This document shows, piece by piece, positions 1 through 5,350 of a DNA stretch of 5,350 nt (the first letter of the stretch is position 1; every line of letters begins with the position of its first letter). The stretch is from contig JANXTJ010000102.1 of NCBI GenBank assembly GCA_025352485.1, positions 1 through 5,350 of the forward strand. Reading direction: 5' to 3'. The stretch comes from Salinibacterium sp. (lineage in GTDB: Bacteria; Actinomycetota; Actinomycetes; Actinomycetales; Microbacteriaceae). The notes beneath the pieces were generated by a model. It did not search any database and was not told the DNA's origin. It was given only the letters and a program-made list of their open reading frames with translations. The translations under genes and the position numbers were made by a program.

Positions 1-30
1 GGTCGGGGCGACCGGTGCTGGCGCGGCGGG

Positions 31-771
31 CTAGCCGCGCAGATAGCGCAGCAGCAGCTCATCGCCGCTGCGCAGGATGTGGCCCAGCCTCATGTCGCGT
101 GCGGCGGGCACGCCGCCGTGAGAGATCCGCGGACCGTCGCCCGCCTCCAGCGTCGGCGCAATCGTGATGCACAGTTCGTCGATGAGATCGGCGGCCAGAA
201 ACGAGCCGAAAAGGGTGGGGCCGCCCTCGCAGAGCACCTGCGAGTGACCGGCGGCGTGAATCGCGGCCAGCGCCTCGACCAGGTCGACCCGTCCCTCGCC
301 GACCGCGATGACATCCGCGACCCGCTCGAACGACTCCACAGCGGCCGATGCCGACGCCTGCGCCGACGTGATAATGATCGGGCGCACCGGTGCCGCGCTG
401 AAGATTGGCGAGGACGGGTCGAGGTCGAGGTCACCCGTCACGATCGCGAAGACCGGATGCGGCGGCATCCCGTGCGCGACGCGCCAACGTGCCGAGGCAT
501 CTCTGACCCGCATCGGGCCGTAGCGCTCTTCGCGTACCGTGCCCGCGCCGACCAGCACCACGTCACAGACGCGACGCAGAAGTTCGAAGTGCCGCTTGTC
601 GGCGGGGCCGGACAGCCCGCCGGACCTGCCCTCGTGGGTCGCCGAGCCGTCGACGCTCGACACGAAATTCACCCGCACGGTGGGCCTCGAAACGGCGAGC
701 GACTCGATGATCGCCTCGTCGGTGAGATTTTCGGTCGGCTCCGGCCAGACCCTATCGATGCGTGCGGTCAT
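31..771 (-). CDS. RibD C-terminal-domain (pyrimidine reductase family) protein, Rv2671-like
   Basis: 246-residue soluble protein made only of the RibD C-terminal / dihydrofolate reductase fold; the N-terminal deaminase domain of bifunctional RibD is absent. Family members reduce a pterin or pyrimidine-type substrate with NADPH. Visible segments are VNFVSSVDGSAT (34-45), the nucleotide-binding stretch VVLVGAGTVREERYG (71-85), VLCEGGPTLFGSFL (179-192) and DELCITIAPTL (198-208). These match my memory of M. tuberculosis Rv2671 closely; that protein is described as a dihydrofolate reductase functional analogue linked to para-aminosalicylate resistance. The ATG lies inside the end of the upstream DHPS-like gene (ATGA overlap, 768-771) with no purine-rich ribosome site before it, so translation is probably coupled. 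The family is clear. The substrate is inferred: dihydrofolate reduction is favoured by the neighbour, but a riboflavin-pathway or other pterin reduction remains possible. Confidence 0.88.
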   Translation of the reverse strand: MTARIDRVWPEPTENLTDEAIIESLAVSRPTVRVNFVSSVDGSATHEGRSGGLSGPADKRHFELLRRVCDVVLVGAGTVREERYGPMRVRDASARWRVAHGMPPHPVFAIVTGDLDLDPSSPIFSAAPVRPIIITSAQASASAAVESFERVADVIAVGEGRVDLVEALAAIHAAGHSQVLCEGGPTLFGSFLAADLIDELCITIAPTLEAGDGPRISHGGVPAARDMRLGHILRSGDELLLRYLRG

Positions 772-1640
772 ACGTTCTGGGTCGGATGCGTGTTGTGCAC
801 CAGTCGGGCCGGGGCGCGGAATCCGAGAATCGCCTCCGTCATTCGTACCGCAGCGACAGAGGCGGCAATGTCGTGCATCCTTACTATCCGCGCCCCTTTC
901 AGAATGCAGACCACCATCGCCGCCAGCGACCCCTCGAGGCGCCGGCCCTGCTCGCGATCGATGCTCTCGCCGATGAAATCTTTGTTGGAGACGGCAGCAA
1001 GCGTCGGGAAGCCGAGGGCGGCAATCTCGTCAAAACGTCGGGTCAAATCGAGGGAATGCAGCGTGTTCTTATCGAGGTCGTGGCCGGGGTCGAGGATGAT
1101 TCGGTCGGCGGGTACGCCCGCATCGAGGGCACGTGCCACCCGGTCGCGCAGAAACGCGGTGACCTCTGCAACGACGTCGGCGTAGTGGGCTGGGGGCTTC
1201 TCGGCGCGGGGCGGTCCGACGCTGTGAGTGATGACGAGGTGCGCGGCACTGCCGGCGATGACGGCTGCCATCGCGGCATCCCCGAGCCCGCTCGTGTCGT
1301 TGATCACCGAGGCTCCCGCGTCGATCGCGGCGGCGGCGACCTCGGCGTTATTGGTGTCGACCGAAATGACGATGCCGGATGCCGCGGCAACCCCTGCCAC
1401 CACCGGAACAACCCGCGCGATCTCCTCCCGCACGCTCACGGCTGGCCCACGCCCGAATGGCACCCCGCCGACGTCGACCCAATCGGCCCCGTCATCGGCC
1501 GCACGAAGGGCCGCGGCGATGGCGCTGTCGAGCGCGAAGGTTACGCCGCGGTCGTAAAACGAGTCGGGGGTGCGGTTGATGACCGCCATCACGGCGACCT
1601 CCCGCTGGAAGTCAAACTCACGCTGTCCGATGCGAAGCAT
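768..1640 (-). CDS. folP: dihydropteroate synthase-like protein, FolP2 type
   Basis: 290-residue TIM-barrel protein of the dihydropteroate synthase family, cytoplasmic. Authentic DHPS joins p-aminobenzoate to 6-hydroxymethyl-dihydropterin pyrophosphate in folate synthesis. Seen here: MAVINRTPDSFYDRG (18-32, N22), GADWVDVGG (51-59), SVDT (D95), INDTSG (N114), DPGHD (D184), SNKDFIGES (K220) and RMHD (R254, H256), all in family order. The usual STRPG loop reads VPFGRG and the usual SRK reads SNK. Both changes, and the run DPGHDLDKNTLH, recall mycobacterial FolP2 (Rv1207) rather than FolP1; FolP2 is reported to lack ordinary DHPS activity. The start at 1640 was chosen because an in-frame extension to 1910 would run antisense through the regulator gene and has no family resemblance. 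GGTGGAAGG directly precedes the ATG. It overlaps the downstream reductase by four bases. Confidence 0.88.
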   Translation of the reverse strand: MLRIGQREFDFQREVAVMAVINRTPDSFYDRGVTFALDSAIAAALRAADDGADWVDVGGVPFGRGPAVSVREEIARVVPVVAGVAAASGIVISVDTNNAEVAAAAIDAGASVINDTSGLGDAAMAAVIAGSAAHLVITHSVGPPRAEKPPAHYADVVAEVTAFLRDRVARALDAGVPADRIILDPGHDLDKNTLHSLDLTRRFDEIAALGFPTLAAVSNKDFIGESIDREQGRRLEGSLAAMVVCILKGARIVRMHDIAASVAAVRMTEAILGFRAPARLVHNTHPTQNV

Positions 1641-1646
1641 CCTTCC

Positions 1647-1652
1647 ACCGTA
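1647..1652 (-). promoter_or_regulatory. possible -10 box for the folP-like gene
   Basis: Read on the minus strand this is TACGGT, a TANNNT box whose first T is 12 bases before the A of the ATG at 1640. That is the spacing expected for a leaderless transcript. However, GGTGGAAGG lies between box and ATG and could be a ribosome site, which would argue for a more distant promoter. No convincing -35 hexamer is seen. Confidence 0.25.
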
Positions 1653-1667
1653 TGCCGTATCCGGTAC

Positions 1668-1703
1668 TCCCAGATAACTTTCAGCTAACACGCAGATACT
1701 TTC
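1668..1703 (+). promoter_or_regulatory. three 11-bp-spaced direct repeats, candidate PhoP-type operator
   Basis: Three units start at exactly 11-bp intervals: CAGATAACTTT (1671), CAGCTAACACG (1682) and CAGATACTTTC (1693), all sharing CAGNTA. Read as 7-mers with 4-bp spacers they are TCCCAGA (1668), TTTCAGC (1679) and ACGCAGA (1690), separated by TAAC, TAAC and TACT. The M. tuberculosis PhoP box, as I recall it, is two TCACAGC 7-mers with a 4-bp spacer, the same geometry; the first two units match it at 5 of 7 bases and the third at 4 of 7. The array ends five bases before the start of a PhoP-like regulator gene and overlaps its probable -10 box, so autoregulation is the natural inference. It also lies 28-63 bases upstream of the divergent folP-like start. 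Confidence 0.5.
1697..1702 (+). promoter_or_regulatory. probable -10 box of the response regulator gene (leaderless start)
   Basis: TACTTT fits the actinobacterial TANNNT -10 pattern, with its first T 11 bases before the ATG at 1708. This puts the transcript start within about one base of the start codon. The bases between box and ATG are CTTCC, pyrimidine-rich with no Shine-Dalgarno match, which supports a leaderless mRNA. The box lies within the third unit of the 11-bp repeat array. Confidence 0.45.
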
Positions 1704-1707
1704 TTCC

Positions 1708-2400
1708 ATGGCTGACGGACCGAAGATACTCATTGTCGATGACGAACCGAATATTCGCGACCTGCTGACGACCTCCCTGCGCTTCGCCGGGTTTGCCGTC
1801 CGGGCGGTCGGCAACGGCGCCCAAGCGATCTCCGCCGTGCTCGAGGAGGAGCCGGATTTGATCATCCTCGACGTCATGCTGCCCGACATGAACGGCTTCG
1901 GCGTGACCAAGCGGCTGCGAGCATCCGGCTACACCGCCCCCATCCTCTTCCTCACCGCGAAAGACGACACCGAGGACAAGATCACCGGTCTCACGGTCGG
2001 TGGCGACGACTACGTCACCAAGCCGTTCAGTCTCGACGAGATTGTCGCCCGCATCAAGGCGATCCTGCGCCGCACCATGCAAGACGACGAGGAAGCCATC
2101 ATTCGCGCTGGCGAGCTCACGATGGATCAGGACACCCACGAGGTCACCATCGGCAGCGAGCAGGTCGAGCTCAGCCCCACCGAGTTCAAGCTGCTGCGTT
2201 ACCTCATGCTCAACCCCAACCGGGTGCTGTCTAAGGCACAGATTCTCGACCATGTCTGGGAGTACGACTTCAACGGCGACGCCGGCATCGTCGAGAGCTA
2301 TATCTCCTACCTGCGGCGCAAGCTCGACCAGTTCTCCGACGAGCCCGTCATCCAGACCAAGCGCGGTTTCGGCTACATGCTCAAGGCAGCCCGGGCCTAG
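1708..2400 (+). CDS. OmpR/PhoB-family response regulator, PhoP/TcrX-like
   Basis: 230-residue cytoplasmic transcription regulator. The receiver domain (about 6-121) has the acidic pair D11/D12, phospho-acceptor D55 in ILDVMLPDMNGFGV, T83 in FLTAKDD, and K105 in DDYVTKPFSLDEIVARI. A short linker (about 123-132) leads to a winged-helix DNA-binding domain (about 133-228) with ELSPTEFKLLRYL (154-166), DHVWEYDFNGD (181-191), the recognition-helix region VESYISYLRRKLD (195-207) and the wing TKRGFGYML (217-225). The DHVWxYDFxGD and VESYxSYLRRK segments closely recall M. tuberculosis PhoP. All catalytic residues are present, so it should be phosphorylated by the kinase encoded 26 bases downstream. 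The start is fixed by the receiver N-terminus; no ribosome site precedes it. Target genes cannot be deduced beyond probable autoregulation, and the mycobacterial PhoP regulon should not be assumed. Confidence 0.95.
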   Translation: MADGPKILIVDDEPNIRDLLTTSLRFAGFAVRAVGNGAQAISAVLEEEPDLIILDVMLPDMNGFGVTKRLRASGYTAPILFLTAKDDTEDKITGLTVGGDDYVTKPFSLDEIVARIKAILRRTMQDDEEAIIRAGELTMDQDTHEVTIGSEQVELSPTEFKLLRYLMLNPNRVLSKAQILDHVWEYDFNGDAGIVESYISYLRRKLDQFSDEPVIQTKRGFGYMLKAARA

Positions 2401-2410
2401 CCTTCGCGGC

Positions 2411-2416
2411 TAAACT
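2411..2416 (+). promoter_or_regulatory. possible internal -10 box before the histidine kinase gene
   Basis: TAAACT lies in the 26-bp gap between regulator and kinase, with its first T 16 bases before the kinase ATG. It is a good TANNNT match and would give a very short leader of about four bases. No ribosome site is visible before the kinase start. It may be a secondary promoter in an otherwise co-transcribed pair, or chance. Confidence 0.25.
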
Positions 2417-2426
2417 CGGCTACCTG

Positions 2427-4103
2427 ATGCACGAACAGCTCGCCGAGTGGTGGAACCGGGTATCACTGCGCACAAAAATCACCGGGGTCACGGTGCTGCT
2501 GCTCACCGCGGGCCTGCTCATCGCCGGGCTCGGCACGATGGCAGTGCTGCGCAGCTACCTGATCGACGAGGTCGACAGTCAGATTCTGGATGTCGTGAAA
2601 CAGTTTCCGAATCCGCTAGACCTCGACGCCACCAACAGCTTCAATCAGGAAACCGCTTCCGGGTTGAACCCGTACTACATCGCCGCGGTCGACTCCGATG
2701 GCAACCTGATCGGCGACAACCTCACCCAGGGCCAGCGCGCGCTGCGGCCGGTGGTGGCCAGCCTCACTCTCAGTAACCTGCGAAGCCTTCCGCCGCAGCT
2801 GACCCTCTCCAACGCGTCGAACACCGCCGACTGGCGCGTCATCGCCATTCCGACGGGTGCCGTGGACGGCGGCAAACAGGCCACCCTCGTCGTGGGGCTC
2901 AGCCTCAAGAACACCAACGGGATCGTGGCCCGCTACTCGGGAACGTTCCTGTTCTTCGGGCTGACCGTCGTCATCCTCGGCGGGGCCCTCACGCGACTGC
3001 TTGTCACCACCACCTTCGCACCGCTACGCCAGGTCGAGGAGACCGCGGCACGCTTCGCCGACGGCGACTTCAACCAGCGCCTCAGCGGCGCCACCCCGAA
3101 CACCGAAGTAGGGCGGCTCAACCGCTCGTTGAACGCCATGCTCGGCAGGATCGATCGCGCCTTCTCCGACCGCGCGAAGACCATCGATCAGATGCGCCGC
3201 TTCGTCGGTGACGCGAGCCACGAGCTGCGCACGCCCCTGGTCTCTGTGCGTGGCTACGCCGAGCTCTACCGAATGGGCGCACTGACCAAGCCAGAGGATG
3301 TCGCGCAGGCGATGGAGCGCATCGAGAAGGAGGCGATCCGGATGGGCGAACTCGTCGAGGATCTTCTCGAGCTGGCTCGCATCGACGAGGCCAAGCCGCT
3401 GCAACTCGTGCGAGTCGACCTGCTTCCGCTGGCTCGGGATGCCGCGCTAGACACCATGGCGTCGGCGCCGGGGCGGGTGGTCACGGTCGTGGGCACCGAC
3501 CCGCAGGACGTTCCGACCGAGACGCTGCCCATTGCCCTGCCTGATACTCACGCCTCGGCGCGATCGGCCTCCCTCGCGACCGGCCCGATAGCCTTTGCGG
3601 GTGCGACCCTCGCGCGCCTGGTGGCGCGGCGCGCGCGTGCCAACATCGCCGCCGGCGAGACCGTCACGATCTCGGAGCCGCCGGCCGCAAACGTGGGGGC
3701 GATCGTGCTTGCCGAGGAGAACAAGATTCGGCAGGTGCTCGCCAACATCATCGGCAACGCGCTGCGCTTTACGCCGGACGGGTCCCCCATCGAAATCGGC
3801 GTCGGCGTCGATCAGGCCCGCGGCATGGCGCTGCTCAGTGTGATTGACCATGGCGAGGGCATCCCGCCCCAGATTCGCGGCAAGATCTTCCAGCGCTTCT
3901 GGCGGGCCGATAGCTCGCGCCAGCGCGCAACCGGCGGCAGCGGGCTCGGACTGGCGATCGTCGCCGCGATCGTTGCGGCCCATCACGGCGATGTCGAGGT
4001 GGTGGAGACCCCGGCCGGCGGTGCCACCTTCCGCATCGCCCTACCCCTGATCCCCTCGCCCCCAACCGCACCGGCCGCCGCGCCTTTCACCGCTGCCGTC
4101 TGA
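2427..4103 (+). CDS. membrane sensor histidine kinase, cognate partner of the upstream regulator
   Basis: 558-residue inner-membrane kinase of the HisKA/HATPase_c type. In order: short basic cytoplasmic N-terminus, membrane segment about 18-41, extracytoplasmic sensor region about 42-170 with no domain I recognise, membrane segment about 172-194, HAMP about 195-247, DHp domain with the H-box DASHELRTPL (phospho-accepting H265), then the ATPase domain with the N-box around N440/N444, DHGEGI (474-479), the F-box KIFQRFWRAD and GGSGLGLAIV (503-512). All catalytic boxes look intact, so it should be active. About 55-60 extra residues (roughly 357-415) sit between the first ATPase strand and the N-box; this region is Ala/Thr/Pro-rich with a basic stretch LARLVARRARAN. 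The C-terminus is a Pro/Ala-rich tail. At 558 residues it is longer than M. tuberculosis PhoR (about 485). It follows the regulator by 26 bases. The signal it senses is unknown. Confidence 0.94.
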   Translation: MHEQLAEWWNRVSLRTKITGVTVLLLTAGLLIAGLGTMAVLRSYLIDEVDSQILDVVKQFPNPLDLDATNSFNQETASGLNPYYIAAVDSDGNLIGDNLTQGQRALRPVVASLTLSNLRSLPPQLTLSNASNTADWRVIAIPTGAVDGGKQATLVVGLSLKNTNGIVARYSGTFLFFGLTVVILGGALTRLLVTTTFAPLRQVEETAARFADGDFNQRLSGATPNTEVGRLNRSLNAMLGRIDRAFSDRAKTIDQMRRFVGDASHELRTPLVSVRGYAELYRMGALTKPEDVAQAMERIEKEAIRMGELVEDLLELARIDEAKPLQLVRVDLLPLARDAALDTMASAPGRVVTVVGTDPQDVPTETLPIALPDTHASARSASLATGPIAFAGATLARLVARRARANIAAGETVTISEPPAANVGAIVLAEENKIRQVLANIIGNALRFTPDGSPIEIGVGVDQARGMALLSVIDHGEGIPPQIRGKIFQRFWRADSSRQRATGGSGLGLAIVAAIVAAHHGDVEVVETPAGGATFRIALPLIPSPPTAPAAAPFTAAV

Positions 4104-4130
4104 ACGTTCCGCGCGGGCCATGGGCGGGCC

Positions 4131-4136
4131 TACCTT
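4131..4136 (+). promoter_or_regulatory. possible -10 box of the WXG100 gene (leaderless start)
   Basis: TACCTT is a TANNNT box with its first T 13 bases before the ATG at 4144, followed by a pyrimidine-only run up to the start codon and no Shine-Dalgarno match. The arrangement closely mirrors that before the response regulator gene. It suggests the WXG100 gene can be transcribed on its own as a leaderless mRNA, besides read-through from the kinase gene. No clear -35 is seen. Confidence 0.35.
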
Positions 4137-4143
4137 CTCCCCC

Positions 4144-4434
4144 ATGACTCGTTACCAGGTAGACAGTGAAGCCGTCCTCAGCGCCACGGGTGCCGTCCGC
4201 ACATCGATCGGCCGCATCCAGTCGGAAGTAGCGAGCCTGCACGGGCAGCTCACAAACCTTCAGGGCTCGTGGACGGGCCAGGCGGCCACGGCGTTCGGCG
4301 GTGTAGTCGCCGACTGGCGAATCACCCAGCAACGCGTCGAAGAGAATCTGGCCGCCATTAACCAGGCGCTCAGCCAGGCCGGCCAGCAGTACGCGGAAAT
4401 CGAGTCGGCGAACGCACGGCTCTTCACCCGCTAA
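4144..4434 (+). CDS. WXG100 family protein (ESAT-6-like, type VII secretion target family)
   Basis: 96-residue protein, the usual length for WXG100 helical hairpins. Two predicted helices, about 7-40 and 48-90, flank the turn GSWTGQAA with W43-T44-G45, the diagnostic WxG. Near the C-terminus Y83 and E87 form YxxxE, the pattern of the type VII secretion signal YxxxD/E. Family members are secreted as dimers by ESX systems or act as their partners. An in-frame ATG at 4120 would add eight residues; 4144 is preferred because MTRYQVDSEAV is the typical family N-terminus and a TANNNT box lies 13 bases before it. It is a single gene, with no adjacent WXG100 partner, FtsK/EccC ATPase or toxin domain. 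It follows the kinase by 40 bases. Family assignment is firm; whether it is exported is inference. Confidence 0.9.
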   Translation: MTRYQVDSEAVLSATGAVRTSIGRIQSEVASLHGQLTNLQGSWTGQAATAFGGVVADWRITQQRVEENLAAINQALSQAGQQYAEIESANARLFTR

Positions 4435-4464
4435 AGCGGCGGCATCCCTCGCCGTACCCAGACG

Positions 4465-4509
4465 CTAACGCAGAAAGGGCGACCCCAATGGGGCCGCCCT
4501 TTCTGTTAG
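4465..4509. terminator. bidirectional hairpin terminator between WXG100 and groEL genes
   Basis: Arms CAGAAAGGGCGACCCC (4471-4486) and GGGGCCGCCCTTTCTG (4490-4505) pair over 16 positions with one A-C mismatch around a three-base loop AAT. After a two-base bulge, CTAA (4465-4468) and TTAG (4506-4509) extend the stem. It lies between two convergent genes, 30 bases past the WXG100 stop and 24 bases past the groEL stop. The T-rich right arm and A-rich left arm give a short U-rich segment in either direction, although a long T-run is lacking. Confidence 0.8.
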
Positions 4510-4533
4510 AACCTAACGAGAAGTCGATACTGA

Positions 4534-5350
4534 CTAGAAGTCCATGCCACCCGACGGGTCACCCATCGCGGCGCTGGCCTTCTCCGGCTTGTCAGCCACA
4601 ACCGCTTCAGTCGTGAGGAACAGTCCGGCGATCGACGCGGCGTTCAGCAGTGCGGAACGCGTTACCTTCACCGGGTCATTGATTCCGGCAGCCAGCATGT
4701 CGACGTACTCACCGGTCGCGGCGTTCAGGCCCTGACCCGAGGGCAGGTTGCGCACCTTGTCGGCGACGACGCCGGGCTCGAGGCCCGCGTTGAGCGCGAT
4801 CTGCTTGAGCGGTGCATCGATGGCCACGCGCACGATGTTCGCGCCCGTTGCCTCATCACCGGTCAGAGCCTTGACGGCCTCCGACTCGAACGCGATCTTG
4901 CCGGCCTGAATGAGTGCCACGCCACCACCGGCGACGATGCCCTCTTCGACTGCTGCCTTGGCGTTACGCACTGCATCCTCGATGCGGTGCTTACGCTCCT
5001 TGAGCTCGACCTCTGTCGCTGCGCCCGCCTTGATGACGGCGACGCCACCCGCGAGCTTGGCCAGACGCTCCTGAAGCTTCTCGCGGTCGTAGTCGCTATC
5101 GGTGTTCTCGATCTCGGCACGGATCTGCTTGACGCGACCGGCGATGGCCGAGGCCTCACCCGCGCCCTCGATGATCGTGGTCTCGTCCTTGGTGACGATG
5201 ACCTTGCGGGCCTGTCCGAGCAGGTCGAGGGTGGCGTTCTCGAGCTTGAGTCCGACCTCCTCGCTGATGACCTGGCCGCCGGTCAGGATCGCGATGTCCT
5301 GCAGCTGGGCCTTGCGACGGTCTCCGAAGCCCGGAGCCTTGACGGCGACC
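4534..5350 (-). CDS. groL: 60-kDa chaperonin GroEL, C-terminal half (5' end beyond window)
   Basis: The visible 271 codons are the C-terminal half of GroEL, which forms the double-ring cytosolic folding chamber with GroES. The frame is open from the right edge to the TAG at 4534. Segments in order: VAVKAPGFGDRRKAQLQDIA (apical domain), ILTGGQVISEEVGL, TKDETTIIEGAG, DSDYDREKLQERLAKLAGGV, GAATEVELKERKHRIEDA (with the aspartate equivalent to E. coli D398 needed for ATP hydrolysis), EEGIVAGGGVAL, DEATGANIV, and LEPGVVADKVRN in the equatorial domain. The tail DPSGGMDF has one GGM unit and no histidine-rich end, so it resembles the housekeeping GroEL2 type of actinobacteria rather than GroEL1. Full length would be about 540 residues. 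The promoter and any CIRCE element lie outside the window. No groES is seen, as is usual for the unlinked actinobacterial copy. Confidence 0.98.
   Translation of the reverse strand, partial: VAVKAPGFGDRRKAQLQDIAILTGGQVISEEVGLKLENATLDLLGQARKVIVTKDETTIIEGAGEASAIAGRVKQIRAEIENTDSDYDREKLQERLAKLAGGVAVIKAGAATEVELKERKHRIEDAVRNAKAAVEEGIVAGGGVALIQAGKIAFESEAVKALTGDEATGANIVRVAIDAPLKQIALNAGLEPGVVADKVRNLPSGQGLNAATGEYVDMLAAGINDPVKVTRSALLNAASIAGLFLTTEAVVADKPEKASAAMGDPSGGMDF

Noticed and set aside
1..13. Inverted repeat GGTCG-GGG-CGACC just past the reductase stop, possible terminator
   Set aside because: Only a 5-bp stem at the window edge, with no visible T-run and the following sequence missing; easily due to chance in high-GC DNA.
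79..1185. Long plus-strand open frame opposite the reductase and folP-like genes
   Set aside because: It is an Arg-rich translation typical of the opposite strand of a high-GC gene, with no recognisable domain, and the minus-strand genes are clear family members.
762..1688. 308-codon plus-strand open frame opposite the folP-like gene
   Set aside because: It is a shadow of the well-supported minus-strand gene; Gly/Asp/Arg-rich composition, no domain, no plausible promoter or ribosome site.
1641..1910. In-frame 90-codon extension upstream of the folP-like ATG on the minus strand
   Set aside because: It runs antisense through the first 200 bases of the response regulator, has a Ser/Arg-rich composition with no family resemblance, and the DHPS fold begins just after the ATG at 1640.
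3608..3640. Dense GCGCGC-rich tract inside the kinase gene, considered as a repeat or regulatory palindrome
   Set aside because: It is explained by consecutive Arg/Ala codons of the basic stretch in the kinase insert and keeps the reading frame.
3447..3986. 179-codon minus-strand open frame within the histidine kinase gene
   Set aside because: It lies opposite conserved kinase ATPase motifs and has an Arg/Asp-rich shadow composition with no family match.
4120..4143. Earlier ATG start for the WXG100 gene
   Set aside because: The added eight residues (MGGPTFSP) are not typical of the family N-terminus, and the sequence contains the TANNNT box positioned for a start at 4144.
4437..4454. Small CGGCG/CGCCG inverted repeat right after the WXG100 stop
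   Set aside because: A 5-bp stem with an 8-base loop and no T-tract; the much stronger hairpin at 4465-4509 explains termination.

Overview
The window reads as chromosomal DNA of a high-GC actinobacterium, most likely a member of the Microbacteriaceae. This rests on strong G/C preference at third codon positions, an ATGA-overlapped gene pair, TANNNT boxes just upstream of start codons with little Shine-Dalgarno signal, a PhoP/TcrX-type response regulator, a WXG100 protein, and a GroEL ending in a short GGM tail. The lineage is inferred from remembered protein resemblance, not from a search.

Layout. A leftward pair occupies 31-1640: a FolP2-type dihydropteroate synthase-like gene, then, overlapping by four bases, a RibD C-terminal-domain reductase resembling Mycobacterium tuberculosis Rv2671. 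A 67-bp divergent intergenic region (1641-1707) separates this pair from a rightward two-component system: an OmpR/PhoB-family response regulator (1708-2400) and its membrane histidine kinase (2427-4103). A small WXG100 gene (4144-4434) follows on the same strand. A strong imperfect hairpin (4465-4509) then separates it from the convergent 3' half of groEL, which runs off the right edge (4534-5350, minus strand).

How the genes may work together. The left pair looks like an accessory folate or pterin module: a DHPS-fold protein coupled to a reductase whose mycobacterial relative has been reported as a dihydrofolate reductase analogue. The kinase and regulator form a complete cognate pair. The most interesting non-coding signal is in the divergent intergenic region: three exact 11-bp-spaced CAGNTA units immediately before the regulator start, with the 7+4 geometry of a mycobacterial PhoP box. 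This suggests autoregulation and possibly control of the folate pair. Three genes (folP-like, regulator, WXG100) have a TACNNT box 11-13 bases before their ATG, consistent with leaderless transcripts. No mobile element, CRISPR array or RNA gene was seen. Most of the content is ordinary core actinobacterial genome.
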